From positions 1 through 5,712 of the forward strand of contig CAZVXI010000194.1 of assembly GCA_964631295.1 (NCBI GenBank): a stretch of 5,712 nucleotides of DNA. Direction: 5' to 3'. Within the stretch, counting starts at the first letter, position 1, and the number at the start of each line of letters is the position of its first letter. The position numbers and the translations under genes were made by a program. Source of the stretch: CAZVXI01 sp964631295. Its GTDB lineage: Bacteria; Planctomycetota; Phycisphaerae; Phycisphaerales; SM1A02. The notes below the pieces were generated by a model. That model made no database searches, was not told where the DNA came from, and saw nothing but the letters and a program-made list of their open reading frames with translations. Below are positions 1-5,712 of the stretch, piece by piece.

Positions 1-904
1 TGCACGCGATGACCGCGAAGATCATGTCGTTGTGTTCTTCGGGCAGGTTGTTGTAGTCAACGAGATCGGCGGCTTTGTCCCTCCCTGTGCCGGTCAATCC
101 GCCTGAACCGATGAGCATCCGCGCCTTCGCTCCCTGAAAGCCGATGCTGTTGTCATAGCGATCGTCGCCGGTTACCTGCGCGACCATCGCCTTGATGCGA
201 TTCTGCTGGTGCGGGCGAAGCACGAAGTACGACATTGGCGCGAGGCAGAGGCCAAGCGCGATGATCAGGATCAGGTGACGCAGCTTCGAACCAGCGACAA
301 TCAGCATTGCGAACAGTGTGGGCACGAAAAGCATGGCCGTGCCGAGGTCCGGCTCGACTACGATCAGCCCCATTGGAACAAATGTGAGAATGAACGGGAT
401 CAGCAGACCGCGGAACGTGCGGTAACTGCTGCGAAACTTCAGATAGCTTGCAAGCGCGATGACATAGCCGATCTTCGCGAGTTCAGATGGCTGGAAGTCG
501 GTGATGACGACGTTAATCCAGCGCCGAGCATTGTTGCGCGGTCGCACAATCGACTCGGGGACGAAGGGCAGAAGCACAAAGATCAACAACCCGGCGATGA
601 TGATGCACAGCGGGTATGCGAAGCGATCGAGAAGCCGTGGCGACGGCAGGACGAACACGGCGGCCGTCATCAAACCGATGCACAAATGCAACACATGGCG
701 CAGAGCAAGGGCTGGCTCCGTTGTGCTGATTGCCGCAACACCAAGCGTGCTGAGTGCGATCGCGGCGCCGACACTGAGCCAGCCAGGATTCAGCAGCCGC
801 CATCGCGCCTTCTGCAACGGGCGCACATCGGTCCGCAGCGAAGCAGCGCTGTACCCGCGACGCGGCACTTCGTGTGGAGCAGAGATAGGCAGTTGCGTCA
901 TCAT
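1..904 (-). CDS. rodA: RodA, SEDS-family peptidoglycan glycosyltransferase (3' end cut by window)
   Basis: Integral membrane polymerase that joins lipid II into glycan strands in the elongasome, working with PBP2. The visible part is 301 residues; the C-terminus lies beyond base 1. Family landmarks are in the right order: a short cytoplasmic N-terminus, hydrophobic segments near residues 42-60, 70-88, 97-116, 166-183, 189-204 and 208-229, RRWI plus FQPSELAK at 128-144, EPDLGTA at 184-190, IGSGGLTGTG at 265-274, and LPEEHNDMIFAV at 287-298. The Asp in HND (about residue 293) matches the conserved, functionally essential Asp of the large extracellular loop of SEDS proteins. Two ATG codons are adjacent (904 and 901); either could be the start. 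No Shine-Dalgarno sequence is seen. The first ATG is 6 nt after the mrdA stop, so translational coupling is likely. FtsW is the main alternative, but direct pairing with mrdA favours RodA. Confidence 0.95.
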   Translation of the reverse strand, partial: MMTQLPISAPHEVPRRGYSAASLRTDVRPLQKARWRLLNPGWLSVGAAIALSTLGVAAISTTEPALALRHVLHLCIGLMTAAVFVLPSPRLLDRFAYPLCIIIAGLLIFVLLPFVPESIVRPRNNARRWINVVITDFQPSELAKIGYVIALASYLKFRSSYRTFRGLLIPFILTFVPMGLIVVEPDLGTAMLFVPTLFAMLIVAGSKLRHLILIIALGLCLAPMSYFVLRPHQQNRIKAMVAQVTGDDRYDNSIGFQGAKARMLIGSGGLTGTGRDKAADLVDYNNLPEEHNDMIFAVIAC

Positions 905-910
905 TGGCAG

Positions 911-3265
911 TCACGGTCCATCGAAATCGACATCGTCCCAGAGTTCGCGGCCGGGCAGATATCCCTCGATCTGAAGCGCGCGGATGATCTGATTGGCGAC
1001 GGGGCCGGCACAGCGCCCGCCTGAGCCGCCATACTCTACAAGCACCGAGATGGCGATCGTCGGACGATCGGCCCCTTTTGGCCCGACAAGGCCGACATAC
1101 CACGCATGGTCAAGGCCGGGTATTCCTTCAATGTCAGTCAGCGTGCCGTTGTCGTCGCGCACTTCTGTGATTTCGCCATCACCATTGACATCAGCCGGAA
1201 GTTTCGGAGCCTGGGCGGTTCCGGTCTTTGCCCACACAGTAACGCCCGGTGCATTGATGATCGATTCCTGCGTGAGGTCGTCAGCATATGAAAGATGATT
1301 GCCGGTGCCGTGCTGCTCTTCCGCAGATTGCCGGAGACCTTCAAGAGTGGCATGAATCAAATCACCTGGAAGCATCCGTGAAGCAGGTGCAATCTGGTCA
1401 CGCTCAAAGCCACGGACGAGCGTGGGCGTGTGCACTTCACCGCCGCGCGCGAGCATCGCGTAAGCGTTGGCTGCATGAAGCGGTGTCCACGCGATCGGGC
1501 CTTGCCCGATTCCCATGAAGATCGTGCCGGATCGCAATGATCCGCTCGATGCCATCTGCGCAATGCGATGCTCAGACGGCAGGATTCCGGGAGATCCGCC
1601 GACGGTGTGTGTTTTCAGTTCGCCTGTGGCGGGATTCTCAGTTTGGAGTTCTCGAGTCAGCCCGATGTCGAGCAGCCGGCCCATGCCGAACCAGTGCAGC
1701 CAGGCTTTAAGTCGGTCAATCCCGAGTTTGTCGGCCATGTGATAGAAATAGATGTTGCAGGAACGCCCGATCGCTTCGCTGGCACGCAGAGGTCCATGTG
1801 ATTGCCACCCGAACTGTTCGCGGAAGATCCAGCATCGCGCAAAGTTGTCATGCTGTTCGTAGAACTGGCCGTTGCAGGTAATCGGAACCTCCAGGTCGTG
1901 AGCACCGTCCGAAACGGCCGCGATAAGTACAAGCGGCTTGACGATCGAGCCCGGAGGATAGATTGCTTCAACCGCGCGGTTGACACGCGGCTGGTTCTGT
2001 GCCTGCATGCGATCAGACATGTCAAGACCGTCGGTAATCGATGGTGTCGACACCAAGGCGAGTATCTCACCTGTCTCCACATCCATCACGACAGCAGCCG
2101 CGTTGAGTTTCCAACCGAGTGGCAGCCGATGGTTGTTGTGCCACGATTGAACACGTGTGAGCCCCAGATCGGGATCAAGCACCGCCTGAATTCGTCCCTG
2201 CAACTCAATATCCAGAGCGAGTTGCAAGTCGTCACCTGATTGTGGTTCCAGCCGATTGCGAACACCGGTGTCCTTGCGCTCAGTCACCATGCCTCGCGCA
2301 CCGCGAAGTTGATCCTCAAACGTGCGCTCAAGGCCGCTGTGCCCAACTGAATCGCCGACCCGGTACCCCTTGAGATCGATTTCACCAGTGACTTCGTCAT
2401 AGAACGGGCGTCGTTCGATGTCCTCCGCCCAGACTTCATCTCGGACCGATCCGAGGATGTGATCCGCGACGCCGCGCACTTCAACAGTCAGTGGTCGGTC
2501 TGATCGGAGGTCCCGCGGAAGGGATCGACGGTCAATCGTGTATGTGCGGGTGGTCCATGGATGATGCCGACGATGCGAATCCTGGACTCGGATCATGCCC
2601 GGCAGTTCGCGGCTGAGGGCCATCATCTCGAATGCGACATCGTCACCGATGCGAGTGAGAATCACGTGTGCCTGCTCACGCTCGGCGATGCGCATCGGCC
2701 GGAAGTCGTCGCGTAAAGAACCGTACTGCTCCACTTCGCGCTTGCGCTGTTGTTCCCACAAGTATGAAGCACGCCGTTCGACGACCGTTTTGATTTGATT
2801 GCAGCGATTATCGATTTCCACCTGATCGAGGTTGCCGAGTTGGCGTATCGTCTTCCAGATTCTCTGTTCGACCTCACGAAACTCCGCAATGTAGGGCTCG
2901 ACCAGATCCGATTGTTCATCCGCAGACAACGTGTTCCATGAGTCAGCATTGGCACGACGTGCCCGAGCCTTTGCTTGCTCGACGGCCCATTCGCCGGTAA
3001 TGACCTTGTACTCGACCGCAAGGTCGTAGCTGGCCTGATCAATGGCGATCTTGCGTCCCCGCCGATCGAGTATCACGCCACGCGTGGTTGGCAGGAACTC
3101 CCGGCGATCGAGAGCCTGCTCGGCCTTGGCTCGGAGGGAAGGCCCCTCGACGAGCGTCAGGTGGCACGCTTTCGCAAAGCACAGGCCGAGCAGCGCCACA
3201 CACGCACTGCCAAGCAGCAGGACTCGCCGGTGAAACATGCTGGGGATGAACTTCCGAAGGTCCAT
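911..3265 (-). CDS. mrdA: Penicillin-binding protein 2, elongasome transpeptidase
   Basis: Class B PBP that cross-links peptidoglycan during side-wall growth; membrane anchored with a periplasmic catalytic domain. It is 784 aa, well above the 633 aa of E. coli PBP2. In order: membrane anchor about 14-36; RGVILDRRG at 62-70; an unusual charged, probably helical stretch about 92-200; GHSGLERTFEDQLRG at 308-322, which ends the pedestal region; then the transpeptidase domain. All three catalytic motifs are intact: SIVK (Ser440, Lys443), SCN (502-504) and KTG (680-682). GIGQGPIAWTP at 585-595 is also typical. Cys464, Cys478, His490 and Cys503 could form a metal site. Residues 692-700 contain DVNGDGEIT, an EF-hand or dockerin-like loop. 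The acidic C-terminus ends in WDDVDFDGP. The start at 3265 is chosen because AAGGA lies 7 nt upstream and the anchor follows directly; Met10 (3238) is a weaker alternative. rodA follows 6 nt downstream. Confidence 0.96.
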   Translation of the reverse strand: MDLRKFIPSMFHRRVLLLGSACVALLGLCFAKACHLTLVEGPSLRAKAEQALDRREFLPTTRGVILDRRGRKIAIDQASYDLAVEYKVITGEWAVEQAKARARRANADSWNTLSADEQSDLVEPYIAEFREVEQRIWKTIRQLGNLDQVEIDNRCNQIKTVVERRASYLWEQQRKREVEQYGSLRDDFRPMRIAEREQAHVILTRIGDDVAFEMMALSRELPGMIRVQDSHRRHHPWTTRTYTIDRRSLPRDLRSDRPLTVEVRGVADHILGSVRDEVWAEDIERRPFYDEVTGEIDLKGYRVGDSVGHSGLERTFEDQLRGARGMVTERKDTGVRNRLEPQSGDDLQLALDIELQGRIQAVLDPDLGLTRVQSWHNNHRLPLGWKLNAAAVVMDVETGEILALVSTPSITDGLDMSDRMQAQNQPRVNRAVEAIYPPGSIVKPLVLIAAVSDGAHDLEVPITCNGQFYEQHDNFARCWIFREQFGWQSHGPLRASEAIGRSCNIYFYHMADKLGIDRLKAWLHWFGMGRLLDIGLTRELQTENPATGELKTHTVGGSPGILPSEHRIAQMASSGSLRSGTIFMGIGQGPIAWTPLHAANAYAMLARGGEVHTPTLVRGFERDQIAPASRMLPGDLIHATLEGLRQSAEEQHGTGNHLSYADDLTQESIINAPGVTVWAKTGTAQAPKLPADVNGDGEITEVRDDNGTLTDIEGIPGLDHAWYVGLVGPKGADRPTIAISVLVEYGGSGGRCAGPVANQIIRALQIEGYLPGRELWDDVDFDGP
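1054..1070. repeat. Perfect 7-bp inverted repeat inside mrdA
   Basis: CGATCGT-CGG-ACGATCG lies in the 3' part of mrdA, where it encodes part of DRPTIAI (about residues 733-739). It could form a hairpin in the mRNA. It is not a terminator for mrdA-rodA, since no T-run follows on the minus strand. It may simply reflect codon choice around GATCG words, which are frequent here. The repeat is certain; a function is not shown. Confidence 0.3.
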
Positions 3266-3267
3266 AA

Positions 3268-3280
3268 GGCAATCCTTGCC
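3268..3280 (-). promoter_or_regulatory. mrdA ribosome binding site inside a small palindrome
   Basis: Read on the minus strand, the bases are GGCAA-GGA-TTGCC, a perfect 5-bp inverted repeat with a 3-base loop. The Shine-Dalgarno sequence AAGGA (3273-3277) overlaps it, with GGA in the loop, and sits 7 nt before the ATG at 3265. The site supports the chosen mrdA start. Whether the hairpin forms and limits translation is inference; a 5-bp stem with a 3-base loop is only modestly stable. Confidence 0.6.
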
Positions 3281-3322
3281 TGCGCAGCGGAAAGACGTTG
3301 CTGAGTGAGGGCTTCCTGCCCA

Positions 3323-3351
3323 TCTATACCTCGACCGATGGTACGCAGCAA
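3323..3351 (-). promoter_or_regulatory. Candidate sigma70-type promoter for mrdA-rodA
   Basis: On the minus strand TTGCTG (3346-3351) and TATAGA (3323-3328) are separated by 17 bases. The -10 matches the consensus at 4 of 6 positions, the -35 at only 3 of 6 (its TTG). Transcription would start near 3316, giving a leader of about 50 nt before the mrdA ATG. It is the best-spaced pair I found in the divergent region, but it was picked by eye. Confidence 0.35.
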
Positions 3352-3384
3352 TCGCAGTATCGGCCTGTCTATTGCGCCTCGACC
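3329..3384. repeat. 8-bp direct repeat CCTCGACC in the divergent intergenic region
   Basis: CCTCGACC occurs at 3329-3336 and again at 3377-3384, with starts 48 bp apart. The first copy touches the candidate mrdA -10 and the second overlaps the candidate ychF -35. An 8-base match in 150 bp can arise by chance, so a shared operator is only a possibility. Confidence 0.25.
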
Positions 3385-3406
3385 CGCTGCCTGTTCGGGC
3401 TACGAT
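3379..3406 (+). promoter_or_regulatory. Candidate ychF promoter close to the start codon
   Basis: TCGACC (3379-3384) and TACGAT (3401-3406) are 16 bases apart; each matches the sigma70 consensus at 4 of 6 positions. Transcription would begin around 3413, only a few bases before the ATG at 3416. No purine-rich Shine-Dalgarno sequence precedes the ATG (the upstream bases are TTGCCGCCTC). The two observations together fit a leaderless mRNA, though neither proves it. Confidence 0.3.
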
Positions 3407-3415
3407 TGCCGCCTC

Positions 3416-4507
3416 ATGGAATGCGGAATCGTCGGATTGCCAAACGTCGGAAAATCGACGCTGTTCAACGCGCTTACTGCTGCGGGGATCGCGAGCGAGA
3501 ACTATCCGTTCTGCACAATCGAGCCCAACGTGGGAATCGTGCCTGTTCCCGACCCCCGGCTCCAGACAATCAATATGTACATCGAAACGAAGAAAGTCAT
3601 TCCCGCCGCAGTTCGCTTGGTGGACATTGCCGGACTGGTGCGCGGTGCATCGGCGGGCGAGGGGCTCGGCAACAAGTTTCTGGCAAATATCCGCAATGTT
3701 GATGCAATTCTGCACGTCGTTCGCTGCTTTGAAGATGATGATGTCACCCACGTGGATGGCGCGGTGCAGCCAATCCGGGACATCGAGACCATCGAAACAG
3801 AGCTGTTGCTTGCGGATCTGCAGTCAGTGGAAGCCGCTACGGACAAGGCTTCGCGCGTCGCACGCAGTGGCGATCGCGACGCGAAGATTCGCATGGGTGT
3901 TCTTGATCAGTGCAGAGTAGCGCTCGATGACGGCAAGCCACTGCGGAGTGTGCGCTTCGAGGCAGGCGAAGCGCCGGAGATCATCCGGAGCTTTGGCTTC
4001 CTCACAGCAAAGCCGGTTCTCTTTGTTGCCAACGTCGATGAAGACGACCTGCAAGGCGAGCATCCGCTCGTGCAGTTGGTGCGTGAGCACACTGCATCTC
4101 ACGGTGGCGAGGTTGTCGCAGTGTGTGCTCGCCTCGAGGCGGAACTCGCTGAACTCGATGTTGCAGATCGTGCAGAACTGCTCGAGAGCGTTGGTCTGGA
4201 CGAACCAGCCCTTGCGGTCCTCGCACGCGCGGCGTATCGACTGCTCGGTTTACAGAGTTTCTTCACGGCGGGTCCGCAGGAAATTCGAGCGTGGACCGTT
4301 CGTGGCGGCGCGACCGGTCCCGAGGCCGCCGGAGTCATTCATACGGACTTCCAGAGAGGCTTCATTCGAGCCGAGGTGTATTCAATCGCTGATCTGGAGC
4401 AGTACAAGTCTGAGAAGGTGATCCGCGAGGCGGGAAAACTGCGGATCGAAGGCAAGGAGTACGTCGTTCAGGATGGCGACGTCTGCCACTTTCTTTTCAA
4501 CGTCTGA
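3416..4507 (+). CDS. ychF: YchF/Obg-family ATPase (redox-regulated, ribosome-associated)
   Basis: Cytoplasmic P-loop NTPase of the Obg group that prefers ATP and associates with ribosomes; family members are linked to stress and translation control. The protein is 363 aa, equal to E. coli YchF. The P-loop GLPNVGKS is at residues 7-14, FCTIEPNVG at 32-40, and the G3 motif DIAGLVRGAS at 70-79. The G4 position reads NVDE (206-209) instead of NKxD, the change that gives this family its adenine preference. Between G3 and G4 lies a helical, coiled-coil type arm (about 125-190). The C-terminal TGS domain starts near 278 (LQSFFTAGPQEIRAWTV) and ends in HFLFNV. The frame is open upstream to 3305, but the P-loop is at its normal distance from the ATG at 3416, so that start is used. 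The gene is divergent from mrdA and ends one base from the convergent DHH gene. No truncation or missing key residue is seen. Confidence 0.97.
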   Translation: MECGIVGLPNVGKSTLFNALTAAGIASENYPFCTIEPNVGIVPVPDPRLQTINMYIETKKVIPAAVRLVDIAGLVRGASAGEGLGNKFLANIRNVDAILHVVRCFEDDDVTHVDGAVQPIRDIETIETELLLADLQSVEAATDKASRVARSGDRDAKIRMGVLDQCRVALDDGKPLRSVRFEAGEAPEIIRSFGFLTAKPVLFVANVDEDDLQGEHPLVQLVREHTASHGGEVVAVCARLEAELAELDVADRAELLESVGLDEPALAVLARAAYRLLGLQSFFTAGPQEIRAWTVRGGATGPEAAGVIHTDFQRGFIRAEVYSIADLEQYKSEKVIREAGKLRIEGKEYVVQDGDVCHFLFNV

Positions 4508-4508
4508 C

Positions 4509-5540
4509 TCACTCAGCCAATGCGTCGATGAGCTTCTGTCGAGCTTCCTCGAGCGATCCATTGATTCGTGCTCCTGCCGCATGCACGTGTCCCCCGCCGC
4601 CGAAGCGTTGCGCGAGTTCGTTCACATTGATGAAGACATCCCCCGGCCGCACACTTGGCTTCGACCGCAGCGAGAGCTTCGCCCGGCCGTCATCCGTTTC
4701 GCACATGAGAATCGAAGCACGCACGGATGTCACGCTCATCGGCATATTCACCATTCCGGTCAGGTCGAGCACTGAGCCGCCTGTCTCCGAAAAATCCTGT
4801 TGCGTCAGTCGCATAAGCGCGATGCGACCTCCATCCAGATACTCGAGCGATGCAAGCGCGCGGGCCTCCAGATCGAGTCGTCGTGGCTCGTAAGACTCGT
4901 CTGTCAGTTGATAGAGTCGCGACTTGTCGACGCCGGCCGCCATCAGCCGGGCTGCTGCAGCGAACACGCGGTTGTCGGCATTGTCGTACTTGAACCAGCC
5001 CGTATCTGTGGCGAGGCCCAGGAACAATGCCTCGGCGATACCATTCTCCCCACCGGTGATCTCAATTCCCATGACATCGAACAACTCGAGCAAAATCAGT
5101 GTCGTCGAGCCGGCGGAGGAGTCGATGTAACGCGCTGGCGCGACACCATCGCCGCGCGGGTGATGGTCAATCCCGATGACCTTCTCCCGGTTCTCTGCAA
5201 GCCAATCGGTGAGTGGCTCCAGTTGCGCCCATGCGCCGGTGTCTACGACAACGATGACTTCTGCGTCATCCGTCGGCGTCTCGTTTGCTTTCTCATCTAT
5301 AACATGGAACGGGGTCGGGCCAGCCAGCAGGGCGAGCGACTCATCCATCGGGCCGATCAGCCAGATGCCGCAGTGCACTCCTGAAGAGGCGAGCGCACGG
5401 CTCATGGCAAGGCACGAGCCCATTGCATCGCCATCCGGTTTCGCGTGCGTCATCACAGTCACCCGCTGAGCCTGCCGTATGCGGTCGGCAAGATCGGTAA
5501 GCGAGGCCGTGCTCTCATAGGAGTGAGTTGCGGTTGTCAT
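4509..5540 (-). CDS. nrnA: DHH/DHHA1 phosphoesterase, NrnA-like (nanoRNase / pAp phosphatase)
   Basis: Cytoplasmic manganese-dependent phosphoesterase. Characterised NrnA proteins degrade 2-5 nt RNAs and dephosphorylate pAp. The 343-aa length is close to that of known members. The DHH domain (about 15-200) has every metal-binding motif: HAKPDGDAMGS at 32-42 (His32, Asp36, Asp38), Asp100 in VVVDTG, the signature DHH at 125-127, and ATDTGWF at 177-183 with Asp179. The DHHA1 domain (about 235-343) carries the substrate-binding GGGGHVHAAGA at 314-324. The start at 5540 is chosen because it leaves 31 residues before the first catalytic His and overlaps the upstream stop as ATGA, a coupling arrangement. 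The ribosome site is weak (GGTGG). The frame is open to an ATG at 5693, but the extra 51 residues are Arg-rich and unlike the family. Exact substrate (nanoRNA, pAp, or c-di-AMP/pApA as in GdpP-type relatives) cannot be told from sequence; there are no membrane, PAS or GGDEF regions, so GdpP itself is excluded. Confidence 0.9.
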   Translation of the reverse strand: MTTATHSYESTASLTDLADRIRQAQRVTVMTHAKPDGDAMGSCLAMSRALASSGVHCGIWLIGPMDESLALLAGPTPFHVIDEKANETPTDDAEVIVVVDTGAWAQLEPLTDWLAENREKVIGIDHHPRGDGVAPARYIDSSAGSTTLILLELFDVMGIEITGGENGIAEALFLGLATDTGWFKYDNADNRVFAAAARLMAAGVDKSRLYQLTDESYEPRRLDLEARALASLEYLDGGRIALMRLTQQDFSETGGSVLDLTGMVNMPMSVTSVRASILMCETDDGRAKLSLRSKPSVRPGDVFINVNELAQRFGGGGHVHAAGARINGSLEEARQKLIDALAE

Positions 5541-5712
5541 GAGGCAGCCACCATAGTGCGCTGCGTCAGTCGAACCACGCGCGCGATGTCTCGGTCGATC
5601 TGATCTGTCAGATTCTGGAGCGACGAATATGCGACCTGGCCACGCAGCCAGTGTGTGAAAGCGAAGCGTGCCGACCACCGCGATGGCCTCCAAGCCGGGC
5701 GATCCTCCCGCC
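5537..5712 (-). CDS. C-terminal end of an unidentified protein, upstream partner of the DHH gene
   Basis: A reading frame enters from the right edge and stops at TGA 5537-5539, giving 57 visible residues. Its stop overlaps the DHH start codon (ATGA), a common sign of a shared operon. By hand count about 68% of its third codon positions are G or C, against about 56% for the competing frame, which favours real coding. The visible tail begins with Arg/Trp-rich residues, then HWLRGQVAYSS, and ends in a likely amphipathic helix (LTDQIDRDIARVV). I do not recognise the family. RbfA, which often precedes nrnA in bacteria, was considered, but the usual RbfA C-terminal pattern is not seen. Confidence 0.55.
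   Translation of the reverse strand, partial: REDRPAWRPSRWSARFAFTHWLRGQVAYSSLQNLTDQIDRDIARVVRLTQRTMVAAS

Noticed and set aside
209..1024. Plus-strand open frame of 271 codons
   Set aside because: It lies antisense to rodA and the end of mrdA, is extremely hydrophilic as expected from the complement of a membrane-protein gene, and shows no domain. rodA on the other strand has full family motifs.
1802..2239. Plus-strand open frame of 145 codons
   Set aside because: It is antisense to the transpeptidase domain of mrdA, has no recognisable domain and no convincing ribosome binding site.
3305..3415. Upstream extension of ychF
   Set aside because: It adds 37 residues with no family counterpart. 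Starting at 3416 gives exactly the usual 363 aa with the P-loop at residue 7.
3266..3751. N-terminal extension of the PBP2 frame by 162 residues
   Set aside because: It would overlap the P-loop region of ychF on the opposite strand, has no family similarity, and the start at 3265 has a well-placed AAGGA and is followed directly by the membrane anchor.
4478..4504. GACGT/ACGTC pair near the end of ychF as a terminator
   Set aside because: The stem is only 5 bp with an 18-base loop and no T-run follows. GACGTC is itself palindromic, so the pairing is not informative.
5541..5693. Upstream extension of the DHH protein to an ATG at 5693
   Set aside because: The 51 extra residues are Arg-rich and unlike the family, third-position GC is lower than in the competing frame, and the ATGA overlap at 5537-5540 gives a better start.
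1..5712. A new defence, mobile or biosynthetic system
   Set aside because: All identifiable genes are conserved housekeeping families in compact, ordinary arrangements. No integrase, transposase, toxin-like pair, repeat array or unusual composition is seen.

Overview
This window looks like an ordinary chromosomal housekeeping segment of a moderately GC-rich bacterium. It holds four recognisable genes plus the end of a fifth. Both edges cut genes: rodA runs off the left edge and an unidentified gene runs off the right edge. No rRNA, tRNA, CRISPR array, insertion sequence, phage gene or defence cassette is visible. I find no sign of horizontal transfer and no new multi-gene system. The organism cannot be named from this sequence. 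A Planctomycetota-like bacterium is a guess, based on an enlarged PBP2 carrying a dockerin-like DVNGDG loop; it has not been tested.

Left half (1..3265, minus strand): mrdA (PBP2, 784 aa) followed 6 nt later by rodA. This is the classic elongasome pair: RodA polymerises lipid II into glycan strands and PBP2 cross-links them. The closeness and the lack of a ribosome binding site before rodA suggest one transcript and coupled translation. PBP2 is the most unusual protein here. It has a long charged helical insert in the N-terminal half, a Cys/Cys/His/Cys set placed where some PBP2 proteins bind zinc, and an EF-hand-like loop just after the KTG motif.

Centre (3266..3415): a 150-bp divergent intergenic region between mrdA and ychF. 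It holds a plausible promoter for each direction, a Shine-Dalgarno sequence for mrdA set inside a small palindrome, and an 8-bp direct repeat. ychF has no visible ribosome binding site and its candidate promoter lies so close to the ATG that a leaderless transcript is possible.

Right half: ychF (plus strand, 363 aa, the same length as the E. coli protein) meets a DHH/DHHA1 phosphoesterase of the NrnA type (minus strand, 343 aa) tail to tail, with one base between the stop codons. The DHH gene starts in an ATGA overlap with the end of an upstream minus-strand reading frame, so these two probably form an operon that continues past the right edge. The genes cover three separate jobs: cell wall elongation, translation or stress-linked nucleotide hydrolysis, and nanoRNA/pAp turnover.
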